Of a stretch of 37,673 nucleotides of DNA, positions 1-7,721 are shown piece after piece. The position numbers were made by a program, and so were the translations under genes. This DNA comes from DASYUM01 sp036001225 (GTDB taxonomy: Bacteria > Methylomirabilota > Methylomirabilia > Rokubacteriales > DASRDR01), in NCBI GenBank assembly GCA_036001225.1, contig DASYUM010000199.1, positions 1 to 37,673 on the forward strand. The letters run 5' to 3'. The notes under the pieces are model-generated. The model was not told where the DNA came from. It did not search any database and saw only the letters and a program-made list of their open reading frames with translations. Each line of letters begins with the position of its first letter. Position 1 is the first letter of the stretch.

Positions 1-296
1 GCGGGCGGCGCCGGCCGGAGACCGTGGTCCAGGTAGCCCGGCGGGTCGATCCAGCGTCGGACGATCCACACCGCCAGGAACGGCTGCCAGCCCATCGTCA
101 GCGCGTAGAAGGCCGACGCGGCCAGCAAGCTGGTCGGGAACAGTCCGCGGATGCCGTCCCAGATCTGGTCGAGCAGGATAGCGGGCACCCAGGCCAGCAG
201 GAACGTCAGTCCGAGATACGCGACCATTCCGCGCCACGGGAGCATCGCCGATGCCGGCGCCGCGCCACTCACGCCGCCCTGGTCAGTCGACGACAT
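1..296 (-). CDS. Membrane protein, probable CPBP-family intramembrane protease, N-terminal part only
   Basis: The minus strand is open from an ATG at 294-296 to the window edge, giving the first 98 residues. Two hydrophobic stretches are visible, about residues 26-43 and 57-78, the second followed by VWIVRRWIDPPGY. This layout (short soluble start, first helix, a GW-containing second helix, then a charged RRW loop) resembles the beginning of CPBP glutamic-type intramembrane proteases. The EExxxR and HxxxN/H active-site motifs of that family would lie further on, outside the window, so the assignment cannot be confirmed here. The start is the first ATG of the open frame; I see no strong ribosome site. 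The 218 bases between this gene and the next one on the left hold nothing I can identify. Confidence 0.5.
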   Translation of the reverse strand, partial: MSSTDQGGVSGAAPASAMLPWRGMVAYLGLTFLLAWVPAILLDQIWDGIRGLFPTSLLAASAFYALTMGWQPFLAVWIVRRWIDPPGYLDHGLRPAPP

Positions 297-514
297 CGCG
301 GGCCCTGATTTGGCGGGGTCGGGCTGGACTCGAGGTGCGGCACCGAATCGTTCTCCATCCTGCTCTCCCTGTCGCGCGAGGACCCGCCCGGGCCGGCGCC
401 GGGCGCCGTGAGGGGGGGCCGCCGCGGGACCCGGATGGCGCTCGCCGGGCGATGCGAGGACCCCGGACGCCGTCCGGGCCTCGATACGCGGAGCCGACGG
501 GGCGGGAAGTCGGT

Positions 515-820
515 CTAGTGGTCGCCCGACGGCGAGGGCGGCTGGTCGGGCTCGGCGGGGGCGCGGGCCGCGCGGAAGGGCCGACCTCGGTCGGGCGGCG
601 CGGGGTTCGCGGGGGCCGACGGCCCACGCACCTCCGTCCCGACTAGCCGACGAAGCTGACTCGGGCTGGGCAGCCGAGTCGCCGGAAGCTCCACGCGCGG
701 GCGATCGGTGTGGACCGCATCGACGGACTCGCCCGGCTCGAGGCGGACGGCGCCGGGGAGCATCGGGTTCGAGAAGTCGATGCAGAGGCAGAGGAGGACG
801 AGAAACCTCAGGGCTCGCAC
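515..820 (-). CDS. Small exported proline-rich protein of unknown function
   Basis: This is a 101-residue frame starting with GTG. The first 20 or so residues form a plausible export signal: Arg near the start, then LRFLVLLCLCIDF. The remainder is rich in Pro, Arg and Ala, with about 15 prolines in the last 45 residues, and has no recognisable domain. Support for its being real is the sensible signal sequence at exactly the right end and a TTGACA box on the same strand at 853-858. Against it are the low-complexity tail and the lack of any homolog I can name. A GGGG run lies a few bases before the GTG. It points away from the binding-protein gene at 928, so the two would be divergently transcribed from about 820-927. 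Confidence 0.45.
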   Translation of the reverse strand: MRALRFLVLLCLCIDFSNPMLPGAVRLEPGESVDAVHTDRPRVELPATRLPSPSQLRRLVGTEVRGPSAPANPAPPDRGRPFRAARAPAEPDQPPSPSGDH

Positions 821-927
821 GAGCCCCAGCTTACCGCGGGCTCGGCCAAGCTTGTCAAGGCGGACTCCACGGGGGCGCCGGGGCGATTTGCTTTCGAGCG
901 ATTCGGTGCCATCATGGTCGGGCCGCC

Positions 928-1731
928 ATGCTCACGCTCGCCTCGTTCCTGGCCGAGAACGCCCGCCCGATCTACGAGCGGATGGCCCACTACGTGAGCC
1001 AGCGGCTCGGCGAATCCGCCGAGCTCCTCGTCGGACTGGCCTGGGAGGAGCGGCACCGGCGCCTCGACGCGGGGCTGATCCAGGTGGCGTTCATCTGCGG
1101 CTTGCCCTACACGGAAAAGTTCGACCGCCCCGACCGGCCGGTGGAGCTCCTGTGCGCGCCGGTCATGGCCCATCCACGCTACGACGGGCGCCCGGTCTAC
1201 TTCACCGACGTGATCGTCCGCGCCGACAGCCCGCTCAAGTCGTTCGCCGATCTCCGCGGCCGGAGCTACGCCTACAACGACCCGGCCTCGAACTCGGGCT
1301 ACGTCATGCCGCGCCATCACCTGCTCGGTCTCGGCGAGACGGCCGGCTACTTCGGCCGCACCGTCGCCTCCGGGGGCCACCAGAAATCGATCCAGCTCGT
1401 CCGCGAGGGGGCGGTGGACGCCTCCGGCATCGACAGCACGGTGCTGGAGCTGGAGACGAAGCGCGATCCGCGGGTGGCCTCGGAGCTGCGAGTGGTCGAG
1501 TCGATCGGGCCCTGTCCGATCCCGCCCGTCGTCGTGTCGAGCCGGCTCGGCGACGACGTCAAGGCCCGCCTGCGCGAGGTCTTCCTCACGATGGCCGAAG
1601 ACCCCGACGGGCGGGTGATCCTGGCCGACGGCCTGCTCGCGCGCTTCGTGCCGGTACGCGACCGGGATTACGACCCGATCCGGGCCATGGTGCGGCGAGC
1701 CACGACGGCCGGATTCCTCATCCTGCGCTGA
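928..1731 (+). CDS. PhnD-like phosphate/phosphonate-type ABC substrate-binding protein
   Basis: This 267-residue protein belongs to the PhnD/PF12974 class of periplasmic binding-protein folds. The conserved pieces are ADSPLKSFADLRGRSYAYN (about residues 92-110), the NDPASNSGY ligand-loop segment after it, GGHQKSIQLVREGAVDA (about 149-165) and a C-terminal helix typical of the family. There is no signal peptide, and no in-frame start codon lies just upstream to restore one. It therefore acts in the cytoplasm, is exported by another route, or has lost its leader. No permease or ATPase gene adjoins it. It is followed after 17 bases by an enolase-superfamily gene, which suggests a shared transcript. 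The ligand cannot be read from sequence; many solo members of this family sit in catabolic loci rather than phosphonate loci. Confidence 0.8.
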   Translation: MLTLASFLAENARPIYERMAHYVSQRLGESAELLVGLAWEERHRRLDAGLIQVAFICGLPYTEKFDRPDRPVELLCAPVMAHPRYDGRPVYFTDVIVRADSPLKSFADLRGRSYAYNDPASNSGYVMPRHHLLGLGETAGYFGRTVASGGHQKSIQLVREGAVDASGIDSTVLELETKRDPRVASELRVVESIGPCPIPPVVVSSRLGDDVKARLREVFLTMAEDPDGRVILADGLLARFVPVRDRDYDPIRAMVRRATTAGFLILR

Positions 1732-1748
1732 CCGGGAGACCGCGCGCG

Positions 1749-2858
1749 ATGAAGCTCACGGATCTGACCCTCACGCTCTTCGCCTGGCCCGACATCCCGG
1801 CGACCCAGTACGGACGGCACACCGGCCGCTTCGGCGGCGAGAGCCAGCTCGGCCTCGTCACGCTCGCCACCGACGACGGGATCGAGGGCCACGCCTTCCT
1901 CGGCTCGGCCATGCGCGGCGCCCACCTCGACGGCCAGTCGCTGGTCCAGTACCTGAAGCCGCTCGTGATGGGCCAGGACCCGCTCGACCGCGAGCGACTC
2001 TATCAGGCGATGTGGCAGAAGAACCGTTCCACCACGCTGCGGGCGATCGGGGCGGTGGACGTCGCGCTGTGGGACCTCGCCGGCAAGGTGGCGGGCCTGC
2101 CGATCTCCCGGCTGCTCGGCGCGTACCGGGAGAGCGTGCCGGCCTACGCCAGCTCGGCCGTGCTGGCGTCGAAGGAGGCGTACGCCGAGGAGGCGGCCCG
2201 CTATAAGGCGGACGGATGGACGGCGTACAAGATCCACCCGCTCACCGAGCCCCGGCAGGACATCGCGGTCTGCGCCGCCGTGCGGAAGGCGGTGGGCGAC
2301 GGCTTCACGGTCATGCTCGACGGGAGCTGGGCCTACGAGTACCCGGATGCCCTGCGGGTCGGGAAGGCCATCGAGGCCCTCGACTACCACTGGTACGAGG
2401 ACCCGCTGGCCGACGACGATCTGTACAACTACGTCGAGCTCAAGCGCCACCTCCACATCCCGATCCTGGCCACCGAGTACAGCCCCGGCGGCTTCACCGC
2501 CTTCGCCCCCTGGATCACCGCGCGGGCGACCGATCTCCTGCGCGGCGACGTGGCGGTCAAGGGCGGGATCACGCCGCTGGTCAAAGCCGCCCACCTGGCC
2601 GAGGCCTTCCACATGAACCTCGAGATCCACCACGGCGGCAACTCGCTCAACAACGTGGCCAACCTCCACGTCACCATGGCGATCCGCAACTGCGAGTACT
2701 TCGAGGTGCTGCTGCCGGCGGCCGCCCAGAAGTACGGATTGGTGGAGGACATCGAGGTCGATCGGCAGGGGCTGGTCCACGCCCCGAGCGGCCCCGGCCT
2801 GGGGGCCCGCATCGACTTCGAGCTGATCAGGCGCCGGACGACGGCGGTCCTTCGCTAG
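1749..2858 (+). CDS. Mandelate racemase / enolase superfamily enzyme
   Basis: This 369-residue protein has the usual length for the mandelate racemase subgroup. The expected active-site set is visible: Lys161 and His163 in YKIHP (a KxH rather than the KxK of true mandelate racemase), metal ligands Asp191 (LDGSW), Glu217 (YEDP) and Glu243 (TEYS), Asp267 (GDVAVKGG) and His294/His295 (EIHHGGN). These enzymes abstract the proton next to a carboxylate, and most members are sugar-acid dehydratases. The KxH variant and the HHGG motif fit a dehydratase or racemase of unknown substrate. ATG start 17 bases after the binding-protein gene, probably the same operon. A long frame runs upstream of this ATG, but only by chance through the other gene. 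Confidence 0.88.
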   Translation: MKLTDLTLTLFAWPDIPATQYGRHTGRFGGESQLGLVTLATDDGIEGHAFLGSAMRGAHLDGQSLVQYLKPLVMGQDPLDRERLYQAMWQKNRSTTLRAIGAVDVALWDLAGKVAGLPISRLLGAYRESVPAYASSAVLASKEAYAEEAARYKADGWTAYKIHPLTEPRQDIAVCAAVRKAVGDGFTVMLDGSWAYEYPDALRVGKAIEALDYHWYEDPLADDDLYNYVELKRHLHIPILATEYSPGGFTAFAPWITARATDLLRGDVAVKGGITPLVKAAHLAEAFHMNLEIHHGGNSLNNVANLHVTMAIRNCEYFEVLLPAAAQKYGLVEDIEVDRQGLVHAPSGPGLGARIDFELIRRRTTAVLR

Positions 2859-2938
2859 TAAATCGGAGGCAAGGAAGAGAAAGACTTCCGTCTAACGACT
2901 AACGCGGCTCGCCGGACGCGTTCTCGGGCGTGGGATGA

Positions 2939-4351
2939 TCAGGGCGAGTGGCCGGCGGGCGGGTACGCGCCTCGATTGGCCGCGGGGTGCAGGACGTCGA
3001 TCGCCCAGCCGAGATTGAGCCGCTCGCCGTGCCACGCGGGGCCCGCCGTCCACGCATCGATCGCCAGGCCCTGTCCCCGGTGGGCCGCGACGAGCGCCGC
3101 CGCCGGGTCGACGGGCAGGGCCGGCGGCGCCGGCGCCTCAGGAATGGGCCGCCCCGCCGGCGTGCTGAAGCGGAGCGCCCCGTCGGCCTCGCGCACGACC
3201 CGGTAGCCCTCCTCGTGGACGGCTCGGTGGTGCCGGCGGCACAGCATCGCCAAGTTGTCCAGCCGGGTTGGCCCGCCGTTGGCCCAGTGCTGGATATGCG
3301 CGCCTCCGGGCGTCGCGGGGCTGGGGCCCCGCCGCCCGGGGCGCGCGAACCCGAGGTGGTGCCCCTGAGCGTGGCGCACCCCGCAGCCCGGGAACCGGCA
3401 GCCGCGGTCCCGCGCCTGCAGCGCCCGCCGGAGCGCCGGCGGGATCGCCCGCGTCCGCCGCCCCACGTCGAGCACCGACCCGTCCCCCGCGTGGCGCATC
3501 ACGACCCGGGTCGCCTCGCACGCCAGGCGCCGGGACGTCTCCGCGGGAACGCTCACCCCGTCCTCCAGCGCCGCCTGCCCGGGCCGACTCGGATCGGCCA
3601 GCACGGCGGCGTCCACGTGGACCACCACCTGGTAGCGCTCCTGCCCCGGGACGGGATCGAGCCCCTGGGCGAGGGCCGTCTCGGCGACCAGGGCGAGGGC
3701 ATCGGCCTGCTGCTGGCCATGGGTCGGCGGGTCCGCCTCGGCCGGCGTCGCCGCGTCGACCCGCCGCTGCGCGTACAGCGCCTCGCGGGCTGCCTCGAGG
3801 GCCCGCACCAACACGGCCCCGGCCTCGGGCGAAAGCCGGCCCCGCACGACCAGCATTCCGTCCTCGTCCGGGTACACCTGGAGCCACCGGCGCCCGTGGC
3901 GCGCGGCCGCGTCCGGGACCTCCCCCTGCGCGTCGACCCGCCGCCACCCCCTGACGATGCGCTCGACGTGGGCCGCCGTCCCCGTCCGCGCTACCGCCAG
4001 CAGCCGGGCCTCGGTTTCCGGCGTGGCGACCCGCGTGAGGGCGCGCACCTTGGAGTAGGAGACCTCCCCCCGGGCCAGGGCCTCGGTGAGCCGGGGCAGA
4101 TGCCCGAGCGCCCGCGCCACGCGCACGTGCTCCCGGGCCGCCCCCGGGGCGAGGCCGACCCGCCAGTTCAGCCACTCGGCGCAGGAGCGGAAGCCGCTCG
4201 CCCAGCCGCCGCGCGCGTCGAACTCGCGGAGCAGGGCGAGGAACCGCGCGGTGGCGGCGTCGAGGTGGGCCGCGAGGGCGGCCAGCTCGTCGCCGAGCCG
4301 GTCGAGGTCGGTCGTGATGGACGGGAGCACGGAGAGCGCGGCGAGGGCCAT
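2939..4351 (-). CDS. DUF222 / HNH endonuclease-like protein with an in-frame insertion in the HNH motif
   Basis: This is a 470-residue protein of the DUF222-HNH (13E12-like) family. Residues about 15-300 are the helical DUF222 part. The HNH region starts with Cys318 and Cys323 (CRFPGC), then His331-His332, and ends with Asn366, Cys371 and His374-His375 (LCRRHH). The normal HHIxHW core is split: about 20 extra residues (333-352) stand between HH332 and IQHWANGG, and they are encoded by the palindromic element at 3298-3346. Start chosen at the ATG with AGGAGG six bases upstream; the frame is open further upstream, but that part is low complexity. A TTGACA box on this strand at 4543-4548 could be the -35 element. 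The function of the family is not established. A decayed piece of a related gene lies at 20.84 kb. Confidence 0.85.
   Translation of the reverse strand: MALAALSVLPSITTDLDRLGDELAALAAHLDAATARFLALLREFDARGGWASGFRSCAEWLNWRVGLAPGAAREHVRVARALGHLPRLTEALARGEVSYSKVRALTRVATPETEARLLAVARTGTAAHVERIVRGWRRVDAQGEVPDAAARHGRRWLQVYPDEDGMLVVRGRLSPEAGAVLVRALEAAREALYAQRRVDAATPAEADPPTHGQQQADALALVAETALAQGLDPVPGQERYQVVVHVDAAVLADPSRPGQAALEDGVSVPAETSRRLACEATRVVMRHAGDGSVLDVGRRTRAIPPALRRALQARDRGCRFPGCGVRHAQGHHLGFARPGRRGPSPATPGGAHIQHWANGGPTRLDNLAMLCRRHHRAVHEEGYRVVREADGALRFSTPAGRPIPEAPAPPALPVDPAAALVAAHRGQGLAIDAWTAGPAWHGERLNLGWAIDVLHPAANRGAYPPAGHSP
3298..3346 (-). repeat. 49-bp palindromic element inside the HNH gene
   Basis: The element begins and ends with GCGCGC and forms a long imperfect hairpin. 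The outer arms GCGCGCC/GGCGCGC are followed by CCGGGCG pairing with CGCCCGG and an inner GGGGC/GCCCC. On the minus strand it matches the element at 34682-34730 in 47 of 49 bases. Read in the HNH frame it adds the run from ARPGRR to PATPGGA without a stop. Confidence 0.75.
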
Positions 4352-4649
4352 GGCGGGCCTCCTTCGCCCGGACTCTACCACGCGAATTTCGGGCCTCCCG
4401 GGAGGCCGCTCGTCGGCGAATCGCGGCGAGCGAATGGTTTTCGCCTCGGCGCCGGCGGCGCGCGGTGCGGCGAGCCGGCGCGGCCTGCTGGGCGGGGCTG
4501 ACGGCGGGTCCGCGACGGCCGCCCGCCGTGCCTCCGAGACCATGTCAAGCGAAAAATCGGACCCGGGGCGCGCGGGAAGCGCGGTCGCTAGATTCGGAGA
4601 AGTCGGAACCACGCAGCTCTCAGCCGTCCTCCGGTGAGCGGTCAGTCCC
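4352..4649. other. Intergenic region upstream of the HNH gene
   Basis: These 298 bases lie between the HNH gene start and the M24 gene stop, both on the minus strand. Apart from the AGGAGG ribosome site next to 4351 and a TTGACA hexamer on the minus strand at 4543-4548, I see no gene. The HNH frame stays open through most of this stretch, but it is Arg/Ala/Pro rich with no conserved segment. Confidence 0.5.
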
Positions 4650-5894
4650 TCAGCTGAGAAGCTTCGCGTCGTAGGGGAAGGTGCAGAGAAGCTGCGCGCC
4701 GTCCCGGGTCACCAGGACCTGGTCCTCGAGTTTGACGCCGAACGGAGCCCCGACCTTCCCCGCGTAGCACTCCAGGCAGAGGACCATGTTCTCCTTGATC
4801 TCTCGCCGGGGCATGATCCGGCGGGGCCCGCGATCGTCGTCGGGGTAGGGGATGCCCGGCCCCTCGTCCTCGAGCCCGGCCTGGTGCACCATGGTCGGGT
4901 ACCGCTGGGCCTTGTAGGCCTCGGGCAGCCGGGGGGCCTTGTCGGCGAACTCCGCGAAGGTCAGCCCCGGCCGGAGCAGCTCCCGCATCCCGGTCACGCA
5001 GTCGTAGGCGACGCGGTAGGCCTCTTGCTGCTCGGGCGAGGGTGTGTCGCCGCAGAGGAACGTCCGGGAGACGTCGATCACGTAGCCCTCGTAGCCGTTG
5101 GCGTCGGTGTCCACGCCCACCAGGTCGCCAGGCATGACCAGCTTGTCGTGGGCCTCGCTCATCCAGGGATTGGTGTTGGTGCCGGAGGCGACCAGCCGGG
5201 TGAACAGGAATTCCCCGTGGTAGCGGAGCAGGGCGTGGCCGAGGACGGCCAGCAGCTCGTACTCGCGGATGCCGGGCCGGATGGCCGCCTCGAACTCGGC
5301 CAGCATGGCGTCGCCAATGGCGCCGTTGATGGCGAACAGCTCGACCTCTTCCGGCGTCTTCACCTCGCGCGCGTCCACGGTGGCCGGGCCCGCGTCGGCG
5401 AGCGTGATCCCCTCCGCCTGGAGGGCCAGGAAGCCGAGCGCGTCCAGCCGATCCACCGCCAGCGGCCCTCGCTCGAATCCCAGCCCCTTCAACACGCTCC
5501 GGATCGACCGCGCCCACTCCCGGGCCTTGTCCGGCGACTCCACGCCACCGAACTGCCAGGTATAGGCCGGCCGGACGTCGGCCACCAGCCTCTGCGAGAT
5601 GTGGACCGAGCCCTTGTACTCGAAGAGGATCGGCGCCCCCTCCGCCGGCACCACGCAGTGCCGGGCGAAGGTCCCCGCGGTCCACACCCCCATGACGTCG
5701 GTGCCGGTCGCGTAGCGGATGTTGGCCGGGTTGTAGAAGAGGCAGACCGGCAGCTCGTGCCGCCGCATCATCGCCTGCAAGCGCTCCCGCCTGCCGGCCC
5801 GCAGACGCTCGAAGTTCACCTCGCTCAGGTTGGGCACGCGCAGGGTATGGACGCGGTCGTGGTGGGCGAGGACGCGGCCCTGCTCGGTGGTCAC
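4650..5894 (-). CDS. M24-family metallohydrolase with DddP-like ligand spacing
   Basis: This 414-residue protein has a creatinase-like N-terminal domain (about 1-175) and a pita-bread catalytic domain. The metal ligands are complete: Asp262, Asp264 and Asp274 (GVDTDANGYEGYVIDVSRTF), His337 (TMVHQAGLEDE), Glu375 (LCLECYAG) and Glu390 (VKLEDQVLVT). It would normally be named Xaa-Pro aminopeptidase. The D-x-D-x9-D arrangement, Asp343 six residues after the His, and the C-terminal KLEDQVL and FPYDAKL segments closely follow what I remember of the DMSP lyase DddP. A creatinase role is less likely because creatinase lacks the metal ligands. GTG start with AAAGGAG upstream. A TATAGT -10-like box lies on this strand at 5933-5938. 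Confidence 0.85.
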   Translation of the reverse strand: MTTEQGRVLAHHDRVHTLRVPNLSEVNFERLRAGRRERLQAMMRRHELPVCLFYNPANIRYATGTDVMGVWTAGTFARHCVVPAEGAPILFEYKGSVHISQRLVADVRPAYTWQFGGVESPDKAREWARSIRSVLKGLGFERGPLAVDRLDALGFLALQAEGITLADAGPATVDAREVKTPEEVELFAINGAIGDAMLAEFEAAIRPGIREYELLAVLGHALLRYHGEFLFTRLVASGTNTNPWMSEAHDKLVMPGDLVGVDTDANGYEGYVIDVSRTFLCGDTPSPEQQEAYRVAYDCVTGMRELLRPGLTFAEFADKAPRLPEAYKAQRYPTMVHQAGLEDEGPGIPYPDDDRGPRRIMPRREIKENMVLCLECYAGKVGAPFGVKLEDQVLVTRDGAQLLCTFPYDAKLLS

Positions 5895-5944
5895 CGGCCT
5901 GGCTCCTTTCGCTCCGCTCGGGAGCGGCGCCTACTATAGCATCC

Positions 5945-6121
5945 GTGAACGGGGAGGCCGCGGCCCTCGGGGAATTCCTCGCCGCGCTGGCCGTCGCGCT
6001 CGAGGGGGCGAGCTGGCCACCCACGCCCGGCGTGGACCGCGGGCGGCTGGTGTATGATGCACCGCGTGCCGATGGACCCGAGTCTGCAACGTCGAACCGA
6101 TCCCAAGTCCATCACCGGTAA
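5945..6121 (+). CDS. Possible 58-residue ORF overlapping the next gene
   Basis: A GTG-started frame of 58 codons ends at TAA 6119-6121, overlapping the FAD gene by 68 bases in another frame. Its first 35 or so codons have almost only G or C in third position, as real genes here do, and encode an amphipathic stretch (LGEFLAALAVALEGASW). The pattern is lost once it enters the next gene. It could be a small upstream peptide or the remnant of a gene cut by the FAD gene. It has no Cys, so it is not the missing small [2Fe-2S] subunit of the downstream oxidase. A TACTAT box at 5932-5937 would place transcription start close to the GTG. I do not recognise it. Confidence 0.22.
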   Translation: MNGEAAALGEFLAALAVALEGASWPPTPGVDRGRLVYDAPRADGPESATSNRSQVHHR

Positions 6122-7721
6122 GGCGCCGACGCCCGACCGGCGCGTGCCGCTGGTCGTTGTGGGCGCGGGGCCGGCGGGTGTGGCGGCGGCCATCGAGGCG
6201 GCGCGGGCCGGCGTCGAGACCGTGCTCCTCGACGAGAACCCGATCGACAACGACCTGCTGGCCATGGACGTGCCGCTCTGGTTCGGCAAGCGGCTCCATC
6301 CCTCCCTCCGCCATCGCGCCGGGATGCTGGAGCGGGTGGTGGCCGCCAATCCGGCGCTCGCCGACGCCTACGACGCGGGCGTCGAGGTCCAGCTCGGCGT
6401 CTCGGTGTGGAGCGCCTTCCGCAACGGTCCCGCCCTGCGCGAGCTGGACGGCCCGCTGCTGGGGCTCGCCGATGTCGAGCGCTCGTGGCTCCTCGGCTAT
6501 CAGCGCCTCGTCGTCGCCGCCGGGGCCCGGGATCTGGCGATGGCGTTTCCGGGCTGGGACAAGGCCGGCGCCATGGGGGCCAACGGCGCCTTCGCGCTGA
6601 TGACTCGCTACCGGGCGCTGGTGTCCCAGCGGATGGTGGTGGTGGGCTCCGGGCCCCTGGGGCTGGCGACCGCGGCTCTCGCGCTGGAGCGCGGGGTCGA
6701 GGTGGCCGCGGTGGTGGAGGTCGAGGCCGAGGTCCGTGGCGACGCCGCGCTCCGTCGGGCCCTGCAAGACAAGGGCGTCCGATTCCTGACCGGACACACC
6801 GTGCAAGCCGCGCGGGGCGCCACCGGCGAGGTGGAATCGGTCGTGCTGGTGCGGCTCGACGGGGACCTCGCGCCGATCCGCGGCAGCGAGACCGAGCTCG
6901 GCTGCGACACGATCTGTCTCGCCGTCGGGCTCGTCCCCAATGTCGAGCTGCTGAACCTGCTGGACTGCCGGCTCGTCTTCCGCTCCGAGCTGGGCGGGTT
7001 CGTGCCCGAGACCGACGAGTGGATGCGCACCAGCGTCCCCGAGGTCTTCGTGGCGGGCGACGGCGCGGGGTTCCACGAGGGCATGGTGCCCGATCCGGAG
7101 GTCGCCCGCGGCCAGGGCCGGCTGGCGGGACTGGCGGCGGCGGCCTCGCTGGGTGCGCTCGACGAGGGGCGAGCCCGCGCGCGGCGCGCGGAGCTGGGGG
7201 CACCGAGCGCGGGCAGGCCGCAGGAGGTGCATAGCCACTGGCGGCGGTGGCTCCGGTCCCTGATCAACGCCGGCGGGTGGGAGGTTCATGCCTGCCAGTG
7301 CGAGGAGGTGACGCGGCGAGAGCTGGTCGAGGTCCAGCCGCCGCGGTACCTGGGCCGGCGATCCGACCCGATGCGCGCCCGGACCCTCCACACCCTGCTG
7401 GCGGACGGCCCCGTCCACCCCGACCAGATCAAGCGCCTGACCCGGGTCGGCATGGGCCCCTGTCAGGGCCGGCGGTGCCGGGAGCAGGTGGCGCTGTTGC
7501 TGGCGGAGCAGGCGGGGACCCCGGTCTCCGAGCTCCCGCTGGCGAGCTACCGGCCGCCCGTGCGTCCGCTCCCCCTCTCGGTGCTGTGGCCGCCGGACGA
7601 GCCGGCGGCGATGCGGGAGGACTGGGTCGTCTGGTTCGGGATCCCCACGCAGTTCGCGCCGCACTGGAACCCGACGGCGGTGATGGGGCCGAACCAGTCC
7701 CCGCTCATGGTCGACAAGTGA
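6054..7721 (+). CDS. FAD/NAD(P)-binding oxidoreductase with BFD-like [2Fe-2S] domain (HcnB/OoxA-like A subunit)
   Basis: This 555-residue protein has an FAD dinucleotide motif GAGPAG (37-42), a second nucleotide motif GSGPLG (198-203) and the closing FAD motif AGDG (334-337). A C-terminal BFD-like iron-sulfur domain follows with Cys414 and Cys416 (ACQCEEV), then Cys470 and Cys475 (GPCQGRRC). This is the layout of the larger subunit of opine oxidase, hydrogen cyanide synthase HcnB and related amine dehydrogenases. It overlaps by four bases the DAO-family gene that supplies the partner B subunit. The small ferredoxin-like third subunit (HcnA/OoxC type) is not seen nearby. A likely role is oxidation of a secondary amine or N-substituted amino acid; the substrate cannot be inferred. 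The start is uncertain among ATGs at 6054, 6057 and 6072. Confidence 0.85.
   Translation: MMHRVPMDPSLQRRTDPKSITGKAPTPDRRVPLVVVGAGPAGVAAAIEAARAGVETVLLDENPIDNDLLAMDVPLWFGKRLHPSLRHRAGMLERVVAANPALADAYDAGVEVQLGVSVWSAFRNGPALRELDGPLLGLADVERSWLLGYQRLVVAAGARDLAMAFPGWDKAGAMGANGAFALMTRYRALVSQRMVVVGSGPLGLATAALALERGVEVAAVVEVEAEVRGDAALRRALQDKGVRFLTGHTVQAARGATGEVESVVLVRLDGDLAPIRGSETELGCDTICLAVGLVPNVELLNLLDCRLVFRSELGGFVPETDEWMRTSVPEVFVAGDGAGFHEGMVPDPEVARGQGRLAGLAAAASLGALDEGRARARRAELGAPSAGRPQEVHSHWRRWLRSLINAGGWEVHACQCEEVTRRELVEVQPPRYLGRRSDPMRARTLHTLLADGPVHPDQIKRLTRVGMGPCQGRRCREQVALLLAEQAGTPVSELPLASYRPPVRPLPLSVLWPPDEPAAMREDWVVWFGIPTQFAPHWNPTAVMGPNQSPLMVDK

Noticed and set aside
708..1748. The long plus-strand frame that continues into the enolase-superfamily gene could suggest a 716-residue fusion protein.
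   Set aside because: The upstream part is Arg/Pro/Gly-rich and out of frame with the well-conserved PhnD-like gene. The enolase family starts naturally at the ATG at 1749.
2873..2889. GGAAG/CTTCC hairpin after the enolase-superfamily gene as a terminator.
   Set aside because: Only five pairs with a seven-base loop and no T tract; too weak to list.
4650..5894. Creatinase, suggested by the nearby sarcosine-oxidase-like genes.
   Set aside because: Creatinase lacks the M24 metal ligands, which are all present here.
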